Origin: JBCCSZ01 sp039821145
Lineage (GTDB): Bacteria > Bacteroidota > Bacteroidia > Chitinophagales > Saprospiraceae
Assembly: GCA_039821145.1 (NCBI GenBank)
Contig: JBCBOS010000021.1
Location: 102,023 to 166,022, forward strand
Reading direction: 5' to 3'
Length of the DNA: 64,000 nucleotides
The notes under the pieces are model-generated. The model was not told the DNA's origin and searched no databases. It saw only the letters and a list, made by a program, of their open reading frames with translations. A program made the translations under genes and the position numbers. Shown one piece after another: positions 15,489 through 24,555 of the stretch. How positions within the stretch are numbered: position 1 is the stretch's first letter; each line of letters opens with the position of its first letter.

Positions 15489-17408
15489 ATGAGCCAACAA
15501 CAGGACACACAACACAAAAGTCTGATCTCCGATTACGACATCTCGCTGTTTCGGTCTGGCAAGCACTTTCGCTTGTATGACAAATTGGGAAGCCATGTTA
15601 CCACTTTCGACGGCCAAAAAGGGACCTTCTTCGCCGTATGGGCACCCAATGCGACACAAGTAGCAGTTTCTGGCAATTTCAACAATTGGGATGCCACTTC
15701 TCACCAGATGAGCCCCCGCTGGGACGGATCGGGAATCTGGGAATTGTTTGTGCCTGGCATCGGCCATGGAATGCTCTATAAATACACCCTCATCACCCAA
15801 CAGGGGCACAAACTGGAAAAAAGCGATCCTTTTGCCCGCTTTTACGAAGTGCCTCCAAAGACTGCTTCCATTGTCTGGGAGATTGACGACTACAAGTGGA
15901 ATGACAAAAAGTGGATGAAGGAGCGCAAGAAAAAGGCGGGCAAACCACAGCCATATGCGGTCTATGAGGTCCATTTGGGCTCTTGGAAAAAGCAGCAAGA
16001 GGATGGCAACCGTTCCCTTAGCTATCGGGAATTGGCCGACGAAATGGTGACCTACGTCAAGGAAATGGGCTACACCCACGTAGAAATGATGCCCGTCATG
16101 GAGCATCCGTACTTTCCGTCCTGGGGCTATCAGGTGACGGGCTATTTTGCGCCCACCAGCCGTTTCGGCGTGCCACATGACTTTATGTACCTGGTCGATG
16201 CCTTTCACCAGGCGGGGATTGGGATCATCCTGGATTGGGTGCCATCGCACTTCCCGGCAGATGCGCACGGCCTGGCCAACTTTGACGGGACACACCTGTT
16301 CGATCACGAGGATCCCCGAAAGGGCTTCCATCCCGATTGGAAGAGCTGCATTTTCAACTATGGCCGACATGAGGTGCGGTCTTTCCTGATCTCCAACGCC
16401 CTCTTTTGGCTGGACAAATACCACGCGGATGGCCTGCGGGTAGATGCCGTTGCCTCCATGCTGTACCTGGATTATTCCAGAGAGGAAGGACAGTGGATTC
16501 CCAACCAGTATGGCGGAAATGAAAACCTGGAAGCCATCTCTTTCCTCAAAGAATTCAACGAGACCGTCTACGGCGAATATCCCGATGCAGTCACCATTGC
16601 AGAGGAGTCTACCGCCTGGTCTGGGGTATCGCGTCCGACCTATACCGGAGGGCTCGGGTTTGGACAAAAGTGGATGATGGGCTGGATGCACGACACCCTA
16701 AATTACTTCTCACGCCCTCCCATCTACAGACAGTATCACCACGGCGACATCACCTTCAGCTTGGTCTATGCCTTCAGTGAAAACTTCATGCTGCCCCTCT
16801 CTCACGATGAGGTGGTGCATGGCAAGGGCGCTCTGATCACCAAAATGCCGGGAGACGAATGGCAGCGCTTTGCCAACCTTCGCTTGCTCTTTGGCTACAT
16901 GTACACCCACCCAGGTACCAAGCTCCTCTTCATGGGAGGAGAAATCGGGCAAACTTCTGAGTGGAGCATCGAAAAAGGGGTTGAATGGTGGTTGTTGGAA
17001 TACGACTTCCACAAGGGAATCCAAAGCTGGATCAAAGACCTCAATGCTCTCTACAAAGAAAAGCCCGCCCTGTACAGAAAAGGGTTTGAACCAGATGGTT
17101 TTGAATGGATCGACTACAGCGACCACCAAAACAGCGTACTGGCATACATGCGCAAGGGCAACGCACGAGACAAGGCCGTCCTGATCATATGCAACTTCAC
17201 GCCTGTCATCCGAGAGGATTACAAGCTGGGGACAGACAAACGAGGCAGTTGGAAGGAATTGCTCAACAGCGATGCAGAGAAATACGGTGGCAGTGGCATT
17301 TCCAACACGGGAACCCTGAAAACCCAGAAGGAAAAGGACAAGTGGCACGGTAGAGATTACAGCCTGACCTTGACGCTGCCTCCCATGGGGGTTGTGATTT
17401 TGGGTTGA
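15489..17408 (+). CDS. glgB: 1,4-alpha-glucan branching enzyme (GH13)
   Basis: The 639-residue protein introduces alpha-1,6 branches in glycogen. The N-terminal CBM48 module reads FAVWAPNATQVAVSGNFNNWD (split here as a family signature at ~45-65). The GH13 barrel has YEVHLGSW, GLRVDAVASMLY with the nucleophile Asp, EESTAWSGVS with the acid-base Glu, and LSHDEVVHGKG with the third catalytic Asp. It ends in a short beta-sandwich. The N-terminal N1 domain of longer bacterial GlgB is missing, as in many Bacteroidota. No other glycogen gene is adjacent; pgi lies 9 kb away. Confidence 0.95.
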   Translation: MSQQQDTQHKSLISDYDISLFRSGKHFRLYDKLGSHVTTFDGQKGTFFAVWAPNATQVAVSGNFNNWDATSHQMSPRWDGSGIWELFVPGIGHGMLYKYTLITQQGHKLEKSDPFARFYEVPPKTASIVWEIDDYKWNDKKWMKERKKKAGKPQPYAVYEVHLGSWKKQQEDGNRSLSYRELADEMVTYVKEMGYTHVEMMPVMEHPYFPSWGYQVTGYFAPTSRFGVPHDFMYLVDAFHQAGIGIILDWVPSHFPADAHGLANFDGTHLFDHEDPRKGFHPDWKSCIFNYGRHEVRSFLISNALFWLDKYHADGLRVDAVASMLYLDYSREEGQWIPNQYGGNENLEAISFLKEFNETVYGEYPDAVTIAEESTAWSGVSRPTYTGGLGFGQKWMMGWMHDTLNYFSRPPIYRQYHHGDITFSLVYAFSENFMLPLSHDEVVHGKGALITKMPGDEWQRFANLRLLFGYMYTHPGTKLLFMGGEIGQTSEWSIEKGVEWWLLEYDFHKGIQSWIKDLNALYKEKPALYRKGFEPDGFEWIDYSDHQNSVLAYMRKGNARDKAVLIICNFTPVIREDYKLGTDKRGSWKELLNSDAEKYGGSGISNTGTLKTQKEKDKWHGRDYSLTLTLPPMGVVILG

Positions 17409-17435
17409 TGGGATTCGCCTCCAAGCCGATGACCC

Positions 17436-17948
17436 ATGTATCCACTCCATTCCCACTTCAAATCTGAAAAACAGGCAGGGCTCTTGTTCTTGGCCATCGG
17501 AGCAGCAGCCCTCCTTCTCCTTGCCATCGCATGGAACATGGATTTGGGAGCGCTCTGGTCAGGGCTGGCCCCTCCAGTGGCTTTCATCAGCTTGATCCAG
17601 TTGACAACAGGGGCTTTTCTCTACCTCCGATCAGATGCACAATTGGGCAGACTGCAAGAACTCTATCGGCAAGATCGACAGGCTTTCATGGCCCAAGAGG
17701 GGAAACGACTTGCACGCGTCAACCGCAACTTTCGGACCTATCGCACCATTGAACTCTGCCTGTTCTTTTTAGGCCTATTCGTATTCTTCATGGGAACGAT
17801 GGGCCAATGGGGGGATTTCAGCACTGGCCTGGGAATGGGACTGGCCATACAAACAGCCATCCTATTGGTGTTGGACTTGTTTGCTGGATGGCGATCCGAT
17901 TTGTACGAGGCCCAAGTCCGGCGGGCAGATCAATGGGATCAGTGGTAA
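17436..17948 (+). CDS. Four-helix membrane protein of unknown function
   Basis: The 170-residue protein has hydrophobic segments at about 16-36, 43-63, 106-124 and 128-146, with a basic, amphipathic stretch between helices 2 and 3 (LQELYRQDRQAFMAQEGKRLARV). I recognise no family. It follows glgB by 27 bases on the same strand, so it may be cotranscribed. Its last 10 bases overlap the convergent yraN gene. Confidence 0.75.
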   Translation: MYPLHSHFKSEKQAGLLFLAIGAAALLLLAIAWNMDLGALWSGLAPPVAFISLIQLTTGAFLYLRSDAQLGRLQELYRQDRQAFMAQEGKRLARVNRNFRTYRTIELCLFFLGLFVFFMGTMGQWGDFSTGLGMGLAIQTAILLVLDLFAGWRSDLYEAQVRRADQWDQW

Positions 17949-18298
17949 AAGGCGTCGGGGAAGTGTTCGATCTCGGGAGACAAACTCTCCGGGCGGTTCA
18001 CAGAAATGATGTCAAATCGGAACTCCCATTCGTGGCCAATTTGCTCCATGTAGGCCCCCGCTGCACCGATGAGAATGGCCTCCTTTCGGGCCGTGACAGC
18101 AGCAGCCGGATGTCCAAACAATTTGCTGGACCGCGTCTTGACCTCCACGAACACCAAGACATTGCCATCCCAACAAATCAGGTCAATCTCGGCACGTCCA
18201 TGTCGCCAATTGCTTTCGGCAATCTTGTAACCTTTCCCTTCCAGGAATCGTCTGGCTAGTACTTCTCCGATTTTGCCTAGCTCATGATGTCGGGCCAT
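17939..18298 (-). CDS. yraN: YraN family (UPF0102) endonuclease-like protein
   Basis: The 119-residue protein is the standard length for UPF0102. The PD-(D/E)XK-like core is visible: GKIGEVLARRFLEGKGYKI, then ESNWRHGRAEIDLI and VFVEVKTRSS, with conserved E, D, E and K. The family is widely conserved; its role is unsettled (proposed Holliday-junction-resolvase-related). The 3' ends of this gene and the preceding plus-strand gene overlap tail to tail. Confidence 0.93.
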   Translation of the reverse strand: MARHHELGKIGEVLARRFLEGKGYKIAESNWRHGRAEIDLICWDGNVLVFVEVKTRSSKLFGHPAAAVTARKEAILIGAAGAYMEQIGHEWEFRFDIISVNRPESLSPEIEHFPDAFYH

Positions 18299-18342
18299 AG
18301 TAGAAGTTGGTTTGGATAAAAATATAGATTATCAAGGGAATT

Positions 18343-18550
18343 AGAGCTTGTTCAAATTTAGTTTTTCAGCTAATATGAAATATGACTGAACGATCACCAG
18401 AGTGAAGGAACCGCAAAGCGGATGGGCAGCCATAAGCCAGACGAAGCGCTTTTTGAGGTGCATAGCCGGAGGCTACGTGCCGAAAAAACGCTGAAGGATG
18501 GTGAAGAAAGACGTTCATATTAGCGAAAAGATTAACTTTAGACAAGCTCT
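18343..18550. mobile_element. MITE-like palindromic element with 37-bp terminal inverted repeats
   Basis: The 37-base left end (18343-18379, beginning agagcttgt and ending gctaatatgaa) and the right end (18514-18550) are inverted copies matching at 30 of 37 positions, with the outer 9 and inner 11 bases identical. The 134-base middle has no open frame of note but contains a second imperfect hairpin (agcgctttttgaggtgca...tagccggaggcta...gaaaaaacgct). I see no clear target-site duplication and no transposase. It fills the intergenic space between yraN and the ECF sigma gene, so it could influence sigma-factor expression. A structured RNA is the main alternative. Confidence 0.6.
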
Positions 18551-18606
18551 TTATTCTTCTTGTGTGGAAAAGTCGATAATTTTATCTCAATACTACCATC
18601 GCTTGT

Positions 18607-19119
18607 ATGCCAAAAGATACCAACAACTGCTGTGACGAAGGGCGCTACAAAAAACTGTTTGAAGAACAGGCCGAGCACCTGCGCAACTTTCTGTACTACA
18701 AAAGTGGCAACATAGAATTGGCAGCCGATTTGATGCAGGAAGCCTTCCTGCGCCTTTGGAGAGATTGCAAAAAAGTGCCGCTGGAAAAAGCCCGGGCCTA
18801 CTTGTTTCGGGTGTCGGGCAACCTGTTTCTGGACCATGTCCGCCACCAACAAGTCGTTTTCAAATTCCAAAGCCGCCCCACAGCATCGGCCACTCACGAA
18901 TCCCCAGAGTTCATTTACGAAACCGAAGAATTCCGACAACAGTTGGAACACTTCCTCGCTCAATTGCCCGACAATGTGCGCGAGGTCTTCTTGTTGAACC
19001 GGATTGACAAATTGACCTATCGACAGATCGCCGAACGGCTGGACATCAGTGTCAAAACGGTCGAAAAGCGAATGTCCAAGGCACTCCAGGAGTTGCGCAA
19101 ATTGCATCCGAAAATTTAG
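18607..19119 (+). CDS. ECF-type RNA polymerase sigma factor
   Basis: The 170-residue protein has region 2 (RNFLYYKSGNIELAADLMQEAFLRLWRD in two blocks) and region 4 (LPDNVREVFLLNRIDKLTYRQIAERLDISVKTVEKRMSKAL), the layout of FecI-like ECF factors. It is followed on the same strand by a FecR anti-sigma factor and a TonB-dependent receptor with an STN domain, the standard cell-surface signalling cassette in which ligand binding outside releases sigma inside. The MITE-like element lies just upstream. Confidence 0.93.
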   Translation: MPKDTNNCCDEGRYKKLFEEQAEHLRNFLYYKSGNIELAADLMQEAFLRLWRDCKKVPLEKARAYLFRVSGNLFLDHVRHQQVVFKFQSRPTASATHESPEFIYETEEFRQQLEHFLAQLPDNVREVFLLNRIDKLTYRQIAERLDISVKTVEKRMSKALQELRKLHPKI

Positions 19120-19214
19120 AAAATTTCATCTTCTGCGTAGGGCGTTTGGCAGCTGACGCGTTTTATCATGGCAAGTGGCACCCAACAATTTCCTGGCAGT
19201 AAAAGAACCATCAA

Positions 19215-20141
19215 TTGAAAGACGACGACAAATATCAGGATGATCCCCGTCTGGCTCGCTGGCTGGAAGGATCACTGAGCGAGGAGGAACAGCGGCAGTT
19301 GGCCACCGAAGTAGACCTCGATGCCCTCCAGCAACGCCTCGATGCCCTGGAGAGCTTGCGCCCGCCCGCTCTGCAGACCGATGCCGCCTGGGAACAACTC
19401 CGCAATCGTCGCCAACCACCGCAGCCCGCGGCCATCAGACGACGCCTATTCGTAGGTCTATCTGTGGCCGCCTCCATTTGCTTGCTGCTGAGCGCGTGGT
19501 GGCTGCTGGGCGACACAGGCCCCACCCAGTTTGAGACAGCCATGGGCCAACAGATGGCCGTCGATCTGCCTGCTGGCTCACAAGTCCAGTTGCACCCTGG
19601 CTCCAGCATGCGCTACTTGTCCGATCGATGGGATCGAGAGCGAGTTGTCCAAATGGAGGGCTCTGCCTTTTTCGATGTCACCAAAGGACAGCCTTTTTCT
19701 GTTAATACTTCGCAGGGGATCGTCTTCGTAACGGGCACCCAATTTGATGTATATACTTTCGCTGGACAGTTTGAGGTCAAGTGCTACGAGGGCTCGGTAC
19801 AGGTGCGCTTGGCAACAAAGACTTGGGACCTGGTGGCTGGGCAGGCCATTCGATTGAAAGGCCAGCAGGAGGCGCAGCGTTGGGAAATGGCAAGTGGGAC
19901 AGCCCCCGACTGGCAGCAAAACATGAGTTTGTACCAAGAGGCCCGCCTGGATCGGGTGTTTGCCGATGTGGCCCGCCGATTTGCCGTCCCCATCCAATTG
20001 GACAAAAACATTGGACAGCGCCTCTACACCGGAGGAGTGCCCCACAGCGACCTGACCAAGGCATTGGAAATCGTTTGCAAAAGCATGAAGTTGACCTTCG
20101 AAATCAAAAGTGACAAGCAAGTTTACATTCGCGCCAAATAG
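19215..20141 (+). CDS. FecR-family anti-sigma factor
   Basis: The 308-residue protein has a cytoplasmic segment (RLARWLEGSLSEEEQRQL), one membrane helix (~77-98), a periplasmic FecR domain (QMAVDLPAGSQVQLHPGSSMRY; EGSAFFDVTKGQPFSV; TGTQFDVYTF), and a C-terminal DUF4974 domain (YQEARLDRVFADVARRF; KALEIVCKSM). I used the TTG start at 19215: a stop lies 15 bases upstream in frame and no ATG occurs before the conserved N-terminal segment. It should hold the upstream sigma factor until the receptor signals. Confidence 0.92.
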   Translation: MKDDDKYQDDPRLARWLEGSLSEEEQRQLATEVDLDALQQRLDALESLRPPALQTDAAWEQLRNRRQPPQPAAIRRRLFVGLSVAASICLLLSAWWLLGDTGPTQFETAMGQQMAVDLPAGSQVQLHPGSSMRYLSDRWDRERVVQMEGSAFFDVTKGQPFSVNTSQGIVFVTGTQFDVYTFAGQFEVKCYEGSVQVRLATKTWDLVAGQAIRLKGQQEAQRWEMASGTAPDWQQNMSLYQEARLDRVFADVARRFAVPIQLDKNIGQRLYTGGVPHSDLTKALEIVCKSMKLTFEIKSDKQVYIRAK

Positions 20142-20197
20142 TTGTGTACATTTTGCCCTCGTCGGCCTCATCACTCATTTACCGTGACTTGAAGGGA

Positions 20198-22885
20198 ATG
20201 CAACAACGGATTTCTTGGATCAATTGCCTCTTGATGGGGGTGTTCCTCACAACTGCCACAGTTGGCCTACAAGCCCAGCAGTTGCCCCATCTGAGCATGC
20301 AATTTGAGAAATTTTCCCTTGTACAGGCCTTGGAAGACATCGGACAGCAAGTCGGTTGTGTGTTTTCCTACGATGCAGAACTCCTTGCCCCCCATCGCGT
20401 CAACCTCGACGCCAACAACCAACCCTTGGACGCAGCCCTGACCCAATTGCTCGACGGCACGGGCCTGAGCTTTTCTACCGACGATTATCCCTTCGTATTG
20501 ATCCTGCCAACAGAAGATGCCACTGTCTCAGCACCCACTCCAGTACCCATTCGATCCATTTGTGGGGAGGTCCGCGATGCCAAGACCTTGGAGGGATTGG
20601 CATATGCGAGCGTATTCATCTTGGGCAGCCAAGAGGGGACGACGACAGATGATGAGGGCAATTTCCACTTTCGAGCGGCTGTCCGCCTGACCGATACTTT
20701 GGAAGTGCGCTATTTGGGCTACCAAAGCCATCAGACCACCTTGGAAGCGCTTCAAAATAGACCTTGTCTACCAGTAAAGCTGGAATACGACGAACTGGAA
20801 ATGCCCACGGTCACCGTACAGGATCGGGCATTGACCATTTTGCGGGCTGACAGAAACGGTGGTGGCTACCGCATCATCCCGCGCAAAATCGGGGCAGTAC
20901 CTGGCTGGGGAGATGCTGACTTACTGCGCTTTTTGCAGTTGATGCCTGGGGTGAGTGCCATGGACGAATCGGCTGCTGCCATTTCGGTAAGAGGAGGAAC
21001 GCCGGATCAAAATCTCATTTTGTGGGATGGCATTCCCATTTATCACACGGGGCATTTCTTTGGGATGTTGTCCGCCTTCAATCCCCACATTGTGGATGAG
21101 GTGTCCATTTACCGAGGAGGATTTGGAGCCAAATACGGCGGCAGGGTATCGAGTGTCATCGACATTCAGAGCGAACCCTCCCGGGTAGACTCCTTTGAAA
21201 TGGGCATCGGTTTTGACCTGATCAGCACCAATGCCCATCTCAAGTTTCCCATGTTTCGCAAAAAGGCTGGCTTGATGTTGGCCTTGCGGTCTTCGATTTC
21301 GGACGATTTGAGGAGCGAGACCTACAAACGGCTTTTTCAGCAAATTGCGGCCAATGGCAAGATCGCGGACCAGCAGGAGTTGCAGCAGGAGAGGGAGGAA
21401 GAATTTACCACCTTTCCCATCTTCAGCTTTACCGATTTCAATGTCAAACTGATCTTTCACCAAAACGAGCATTCCAACGGCAGCATCAGCATTTACAACA
21501 GCAGTGATCGCTTCAATTACGAGGTGGCCTCTGGAGAGGGACGCGACTTTTTTCTGAGCAATGATCAATTGGAGTTTGGCAATTCGGGACTCAGCGTCAG
21601 ATTGGAACAGCGTTGGAATCCCAACATCAAATCCGACTTTCTGTTTGTCAATTCCAACTATCGAAGTCAATTTGAGACTTTTTACAGCCTCGACACAGCG
21701 GTGACCTACCAAGAACGGGCAGCACTCACCAATACGGTGGATTTGAGGGACATCCGGATCGACAATCATTTTTTCATCGATCAAAATCACAAGCTGACCC
21801 TTGGACTGCAATCTTCGGCCACCAATGTCGGTCTGACCTACATCACAGATCGGGCGCTGGCAGGTAGGCTCGATACCCTGGATGAAAACTTCGAAGGCTG
21901 GGTCAATACCCTGTATGCCGACTACGACTATCGACTGGACGATTTGCTGTCCTTGGATGTGGGACTGCGCTACAACATGTTTCAAACCTGGGGCATCGAA
22001 CTTTGGGAGCCTCGGATTTCTGTGGATGTTCAGCCTTGGCGAAACGATTTTCACCTCAAATTGGCTTTGGGGCAATACCATCAATTTGCCAGCCAGATCG
22101 TGGAATCCAATGAGTTGGGGCTGGGTGAGCAGTTGTGGATTTACAGCAACGTCAATGAGTTTCCGGTGGTCAGAGCGGTGCAGGCCAGCATTGGGGCGTC
22201 TTGGAAACGCAATGGGTGGACCTACGATTTGGAGTTGTACAACAAGCAAACCGAGGGCTTGACGACCCTGCGATTGCGTTTTGATGAAAATGCGGGGGAA
22301 CGTCCGTTTTCCTACGGAGAAGCTCGCTCTGCGGGGATCGATTTGCTGGTCAAGAAAAAGTGGCAACGCTATGATACTTGGCTTTCCTACAGCCTGTCCA
22401 ACGTGCAATACCAGTTTGATGCCATCAATGAAAACCGCTGGTTTCCCGCCATACACGACCAACTCCACCAATTCAGTTGGGTACACATTTTTCGGACCGA
22501 CAAGTGGGACCTCTCTGCGGGCATTCACCTGGGCAGCGGTCGGCCCTACACCCCTGGCGTGGGCGTGGAAGAAATCGTGGACGAAGACAATGGACAAATA
22601 TATTACCAAGTGAGATACGATGAACGCAATTCTGCGCGTTTACCTATATATCAAAGGACTGACTTGACCGGTGCCTTTAAGTTTGGAAATGCCCAAAAAG
22701 GCAGAAGTGGCAAAGTAGGATTGTCCATTTTCAATGTCTTTGACCGGGTCAACATTCGCAACCGAGATTTCATTGTCAGGCTCATTGATTCCCCCAATCA
22801 ACCCAATCCCTCTACAGAGTTGATACGTTTGGATCGGCATTTGCTACGTGTAACACCAAACATCTTCTTTCACTACAAGTGGTAG
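20198..22885 (+). CDS. TonB-dependent receptor with N-terminal STN and carboxypeptidase-like domains
   Basis: I chose the ATG at 20198, which starts a signal peptide (MQQRISWINCLLMGVFL...GLQAQ) and gives 895 residues; the longer GTG frame has no signal. An STN domain (~27-105) contacts the FecR protein. A carboxypeptidase-regulatory-like domain follows (CGEVRDAKTLEGLAYASVFI), then the plug (LLRFLQLMPGVS; AISVRGGTPDQNLILWDGIPIY) and a 22-strand-type barrel ending in NIFFHYKW with a terminal aromatic. No SusD-like gene follows, so the substrate is more likely a siderophore or small molecule than a glycan, but this is inference. Confidence 0.93.
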   Translation: MQQRISWINCLLMGVFLTTATVGLQAQQLPHLSMQFEKFSLVQALEDIGQQVGCVFSYDAELLAPHRVNLDANNQPLDAALTQLLDGTGLSFSTDDYPFVLILPTEDATVSAPTPVPIRSICGEVRDAKTLEGLAYASVFILGSQEGTTTDDEGNFHFRAAVRLTDTLEVRYLGYQSHQTTLEALQNRPCLPVKLEYDELEMPTVTVQDRALTILRADRNGGGYRIIPRKIGAVPGWGDADLLRFLQLMPGVSAMDESAAAISVRGGTPDQNLILWDGIPIYHTGHFFGMLSAFNPHIVDEVSIYRGGFGAKYGGRVSSVIDIQSEPSRVDSFEMGIGFDLISTNAHLKFPMFRKKAGLMLALRSSISDDLRSETYKRLFQQIAANGKIADQQELQQEREEEFTTFPIFSFTDFNVKLIFHQNEHSNGSISIYNSSDRFNYEVASGEGRDFFLSNDQLEFGNSGLSVRLEQRWNPNIKSDFLFVNSNYRSQFETFYSLDTAVTYQERAALTNTVDLRDIRIDNHFFIDQNHKLTLGLQSSATNVGLTYITDRALAGRLDTLDENFEGWVNTLYADYDYRLDDLLSLDVGLRYNMFQTWGIELWEPRISVDVQPWRNDFHLKLALGQYHQFASQIVESNELGLGEQLWIYSNVNEFPVVRAVQASIGASWKRNGWTYDLELYNKQTEGLTTLRLRFDENAGERPFSYGEARSAGIDLLVKKKWQRYDTWLSYSLSNVQYQFDAINENRWFPAIHDQLHQFSWVHIFRTDKWDLSAGIHLGSGRPYTPGVGVEEIVDEDNGQIYYQVRYDERNSARLPIYQRTDLTGAFKFGNAQKGRSGKVGLSIFNVFDRVNIRNRDFIVRLIDSPNQPNPSTELIRLDRHLLRVTPNIFFHYKW

Positions 22886-23058
22886 ACTCTTCTGTTCCCC
22901 AAAGCCCTTACTTACCTCATCCTTTCTGCATCATTCACAATCATTCGCCATCCGACGGGCAGCGGCGTCACATTTTCGCTGTATTCCCATAGGGTGTTTC
23001 GAAGCAAGTCCGTTATTTTACCAATGATGCAATCTTCACCACAAACAAACGAGTAAAT

Positions 23059-24510
23059 ATGATCACATTGAATTGTGCCACAGGGACCCTGAGCCCCTAC
23101 ACGCCTTCTGCCGACAGACCCTGGAACCAACAGCGGGTTCTACATCTGTACCGGAGGCTGGGGGTTGGAGCCACACCTCAGGAAGTCCAACAAGCTCTCG
23201 GCCAATCTCCCACAGCCTTAGTGGATCAGTTGATCGATCAAGCCAAAAATGCTGCGCCACTACCAGAACCTTTTTTTGCCGATTGGACCTATTCTGATTA
23301 CGACCCCAATCTGGTCAACGAACAAATGGATGACCACCGGGAACAATGGATGGTGGAATGGCTCAAGGACATGGCCAACGTGCCCTTTCGAGGAAAATTG
23401 ACCCTGTTTTGGTCCAACCATTTTGTCACTCGACATGAGGCTTATCGCTGTAGCTCCTACATGTACAAGTACTATCGCGTACTGGAAGACCACTTCATGG
23501 GCGATTTCAAACAGTTCATCTACGACATCGGACTGACGCCCGCCATGCTGATTTTCCTCAACGGCGCAGAAAATACCCGCCGGGCCCCCAATGAAAACTA
23601 CGCCCGGGAATTGTACGAATTGTTTTCACTGGGTGCCGACAATGGCTATACGCAGGAAGATGTTGTGGAGACCTCTCGTGCCTTGACTGGCTTTGTGACC
23701 AGAACAGAATCTTGTGGAGAATTCAGTTTTTCGCTTTTGGACCACGATCCTCTCGAAAAGACCATCTTTGGACAGATGGGGAATTGGGGATACGACGATG
23801 TGATTCGCATTTTGTTTGAGGAACGAGCAGAGAAAATCTCCCTGTTCGTCTGTGAAAAACTGTATCGACACTTTGTCAGTGATGAGATCAACGAAAACAT
23901 CATCAGTTCACTGGCAGTGACATTCCGCAATGCAGACTTCAATTTGGAGCCTGTGTACCGACAGTTGTTCCGTTCGGAGCACTTCTTCGACGATGCCATC
24001 ATGCAGGTCAAAGTCAAAAGTCCACTCGACTACAGCCTGTCCTTGACCAAGGAACTCGAAATAGACCTAGATGATGAAAAGCTTTTGGAGCAGGCTTATT
24101 TCGGCTATGTACTGGGCCAGTTGATGTTCGACCCTGTGGACGTTGCAGGCTGGCCGGGCAATCGCACCTGGATTGACAGCAACACCTTGACCTTGCGTTG
24201 GAAGGTATCCCAATACTACTATTTCACTCAGTACAATGACCAGCCAGAAAAGCTGAGGGCGTTTGCCAAGCTGCTGAGTGGCAATTCAAAAGATCCGGAT
24301 TTTGTGACCCAGTCGATCATCGACTTTTTCATTCCCAAGGGTTTGTACTCGACGGTCATTTACGATCGGGCGACCATCATCTTCAAGGCAGACATTCCGC
24401 AGAATTACTACGACGATGAAATCTGGGACCTCGATTGGGAGCCCGTTCCTGGGCAGGTAGCCTTGTTGCTGGATTACCTGACGCGCATTCCAGAGTTTCA
24501 AACCCATTGA
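23059..24510 (+). CDS. DUF1800 family protein
   Basis: The 483-residue protein carries the DUF1800 hallmarks: VLHLYRRLGVGATPQEV near the start, LTLFWSNHFVT, NYARELYELFSLG, TSRALTGF and DVAGWPGNRTWI. The family's reaction is unknown. No signal peptide is visible, unlike its partner. It is followed after 45 bases by a DUF1501 gene; this pair is conserved across Bacteroidota and Planctomycetes, which argues for a joint function, probably at the cell surface or in export. Confidence 0.93.
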   Translation: MITLNCATGTLSPYTPSADRPWNQQRVLHLYRRLGVGATPQEVQQALGQSPTALVDQLIDQAKNAAPLPEPFFADWTYSDYDPNLVNEQMDDHREQWMVEWLKDMANVPFRGKLTLFWSNHFVTRHEAYRCSSYMYKYYRVLEDHFMGDFKQFIYDIGLTPAMLIFLNGAENTRRAPNENYARELYELFSLGADNGYTQEDVVETSRALTGFVTRTESCGEFSFSLLDHDPLEKTIFGQMGNWGYDDVIRILFEERAEKISLFVCEKLYRHFVSDEINENIISSLAVTFRNADFNLEPVYRQLFRSEHFFDDAIMQVKVKSPLDYSLSLTKELEIDLDDEKLLEQAYFGYVLGQLMFDPVDVAGWPGNRTWIDSNTLTLRWKVSQYYYFTQYNDQPEKLRAFAKLLSGNSKDPDFVTQSIIDFFIPKGLYSTVIYDRATIIFKADIPQNYYDDEIWDLDWEPVPGQVALLLDYLTRIPEFQTH

Positions 24511-24555
24511 TCTGCCTTTTCCAGCCATTTTTTTACACAAAAATCCGAATCGAAT

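Noticed and set aside
18343..18550. Simple transcription terminator of yraN or of the membrane protein gene
   Set aside because: The inverted termini are 37 bases long and 134 bases apart, far larger than a terminator, and no T-run follows in the relevant direction.
20921..22609. Minus-strand open frame of 562 codons
   Set aside because: It is antisense to the TonB-dependent receptor and its composition is typical of a shadow frame.
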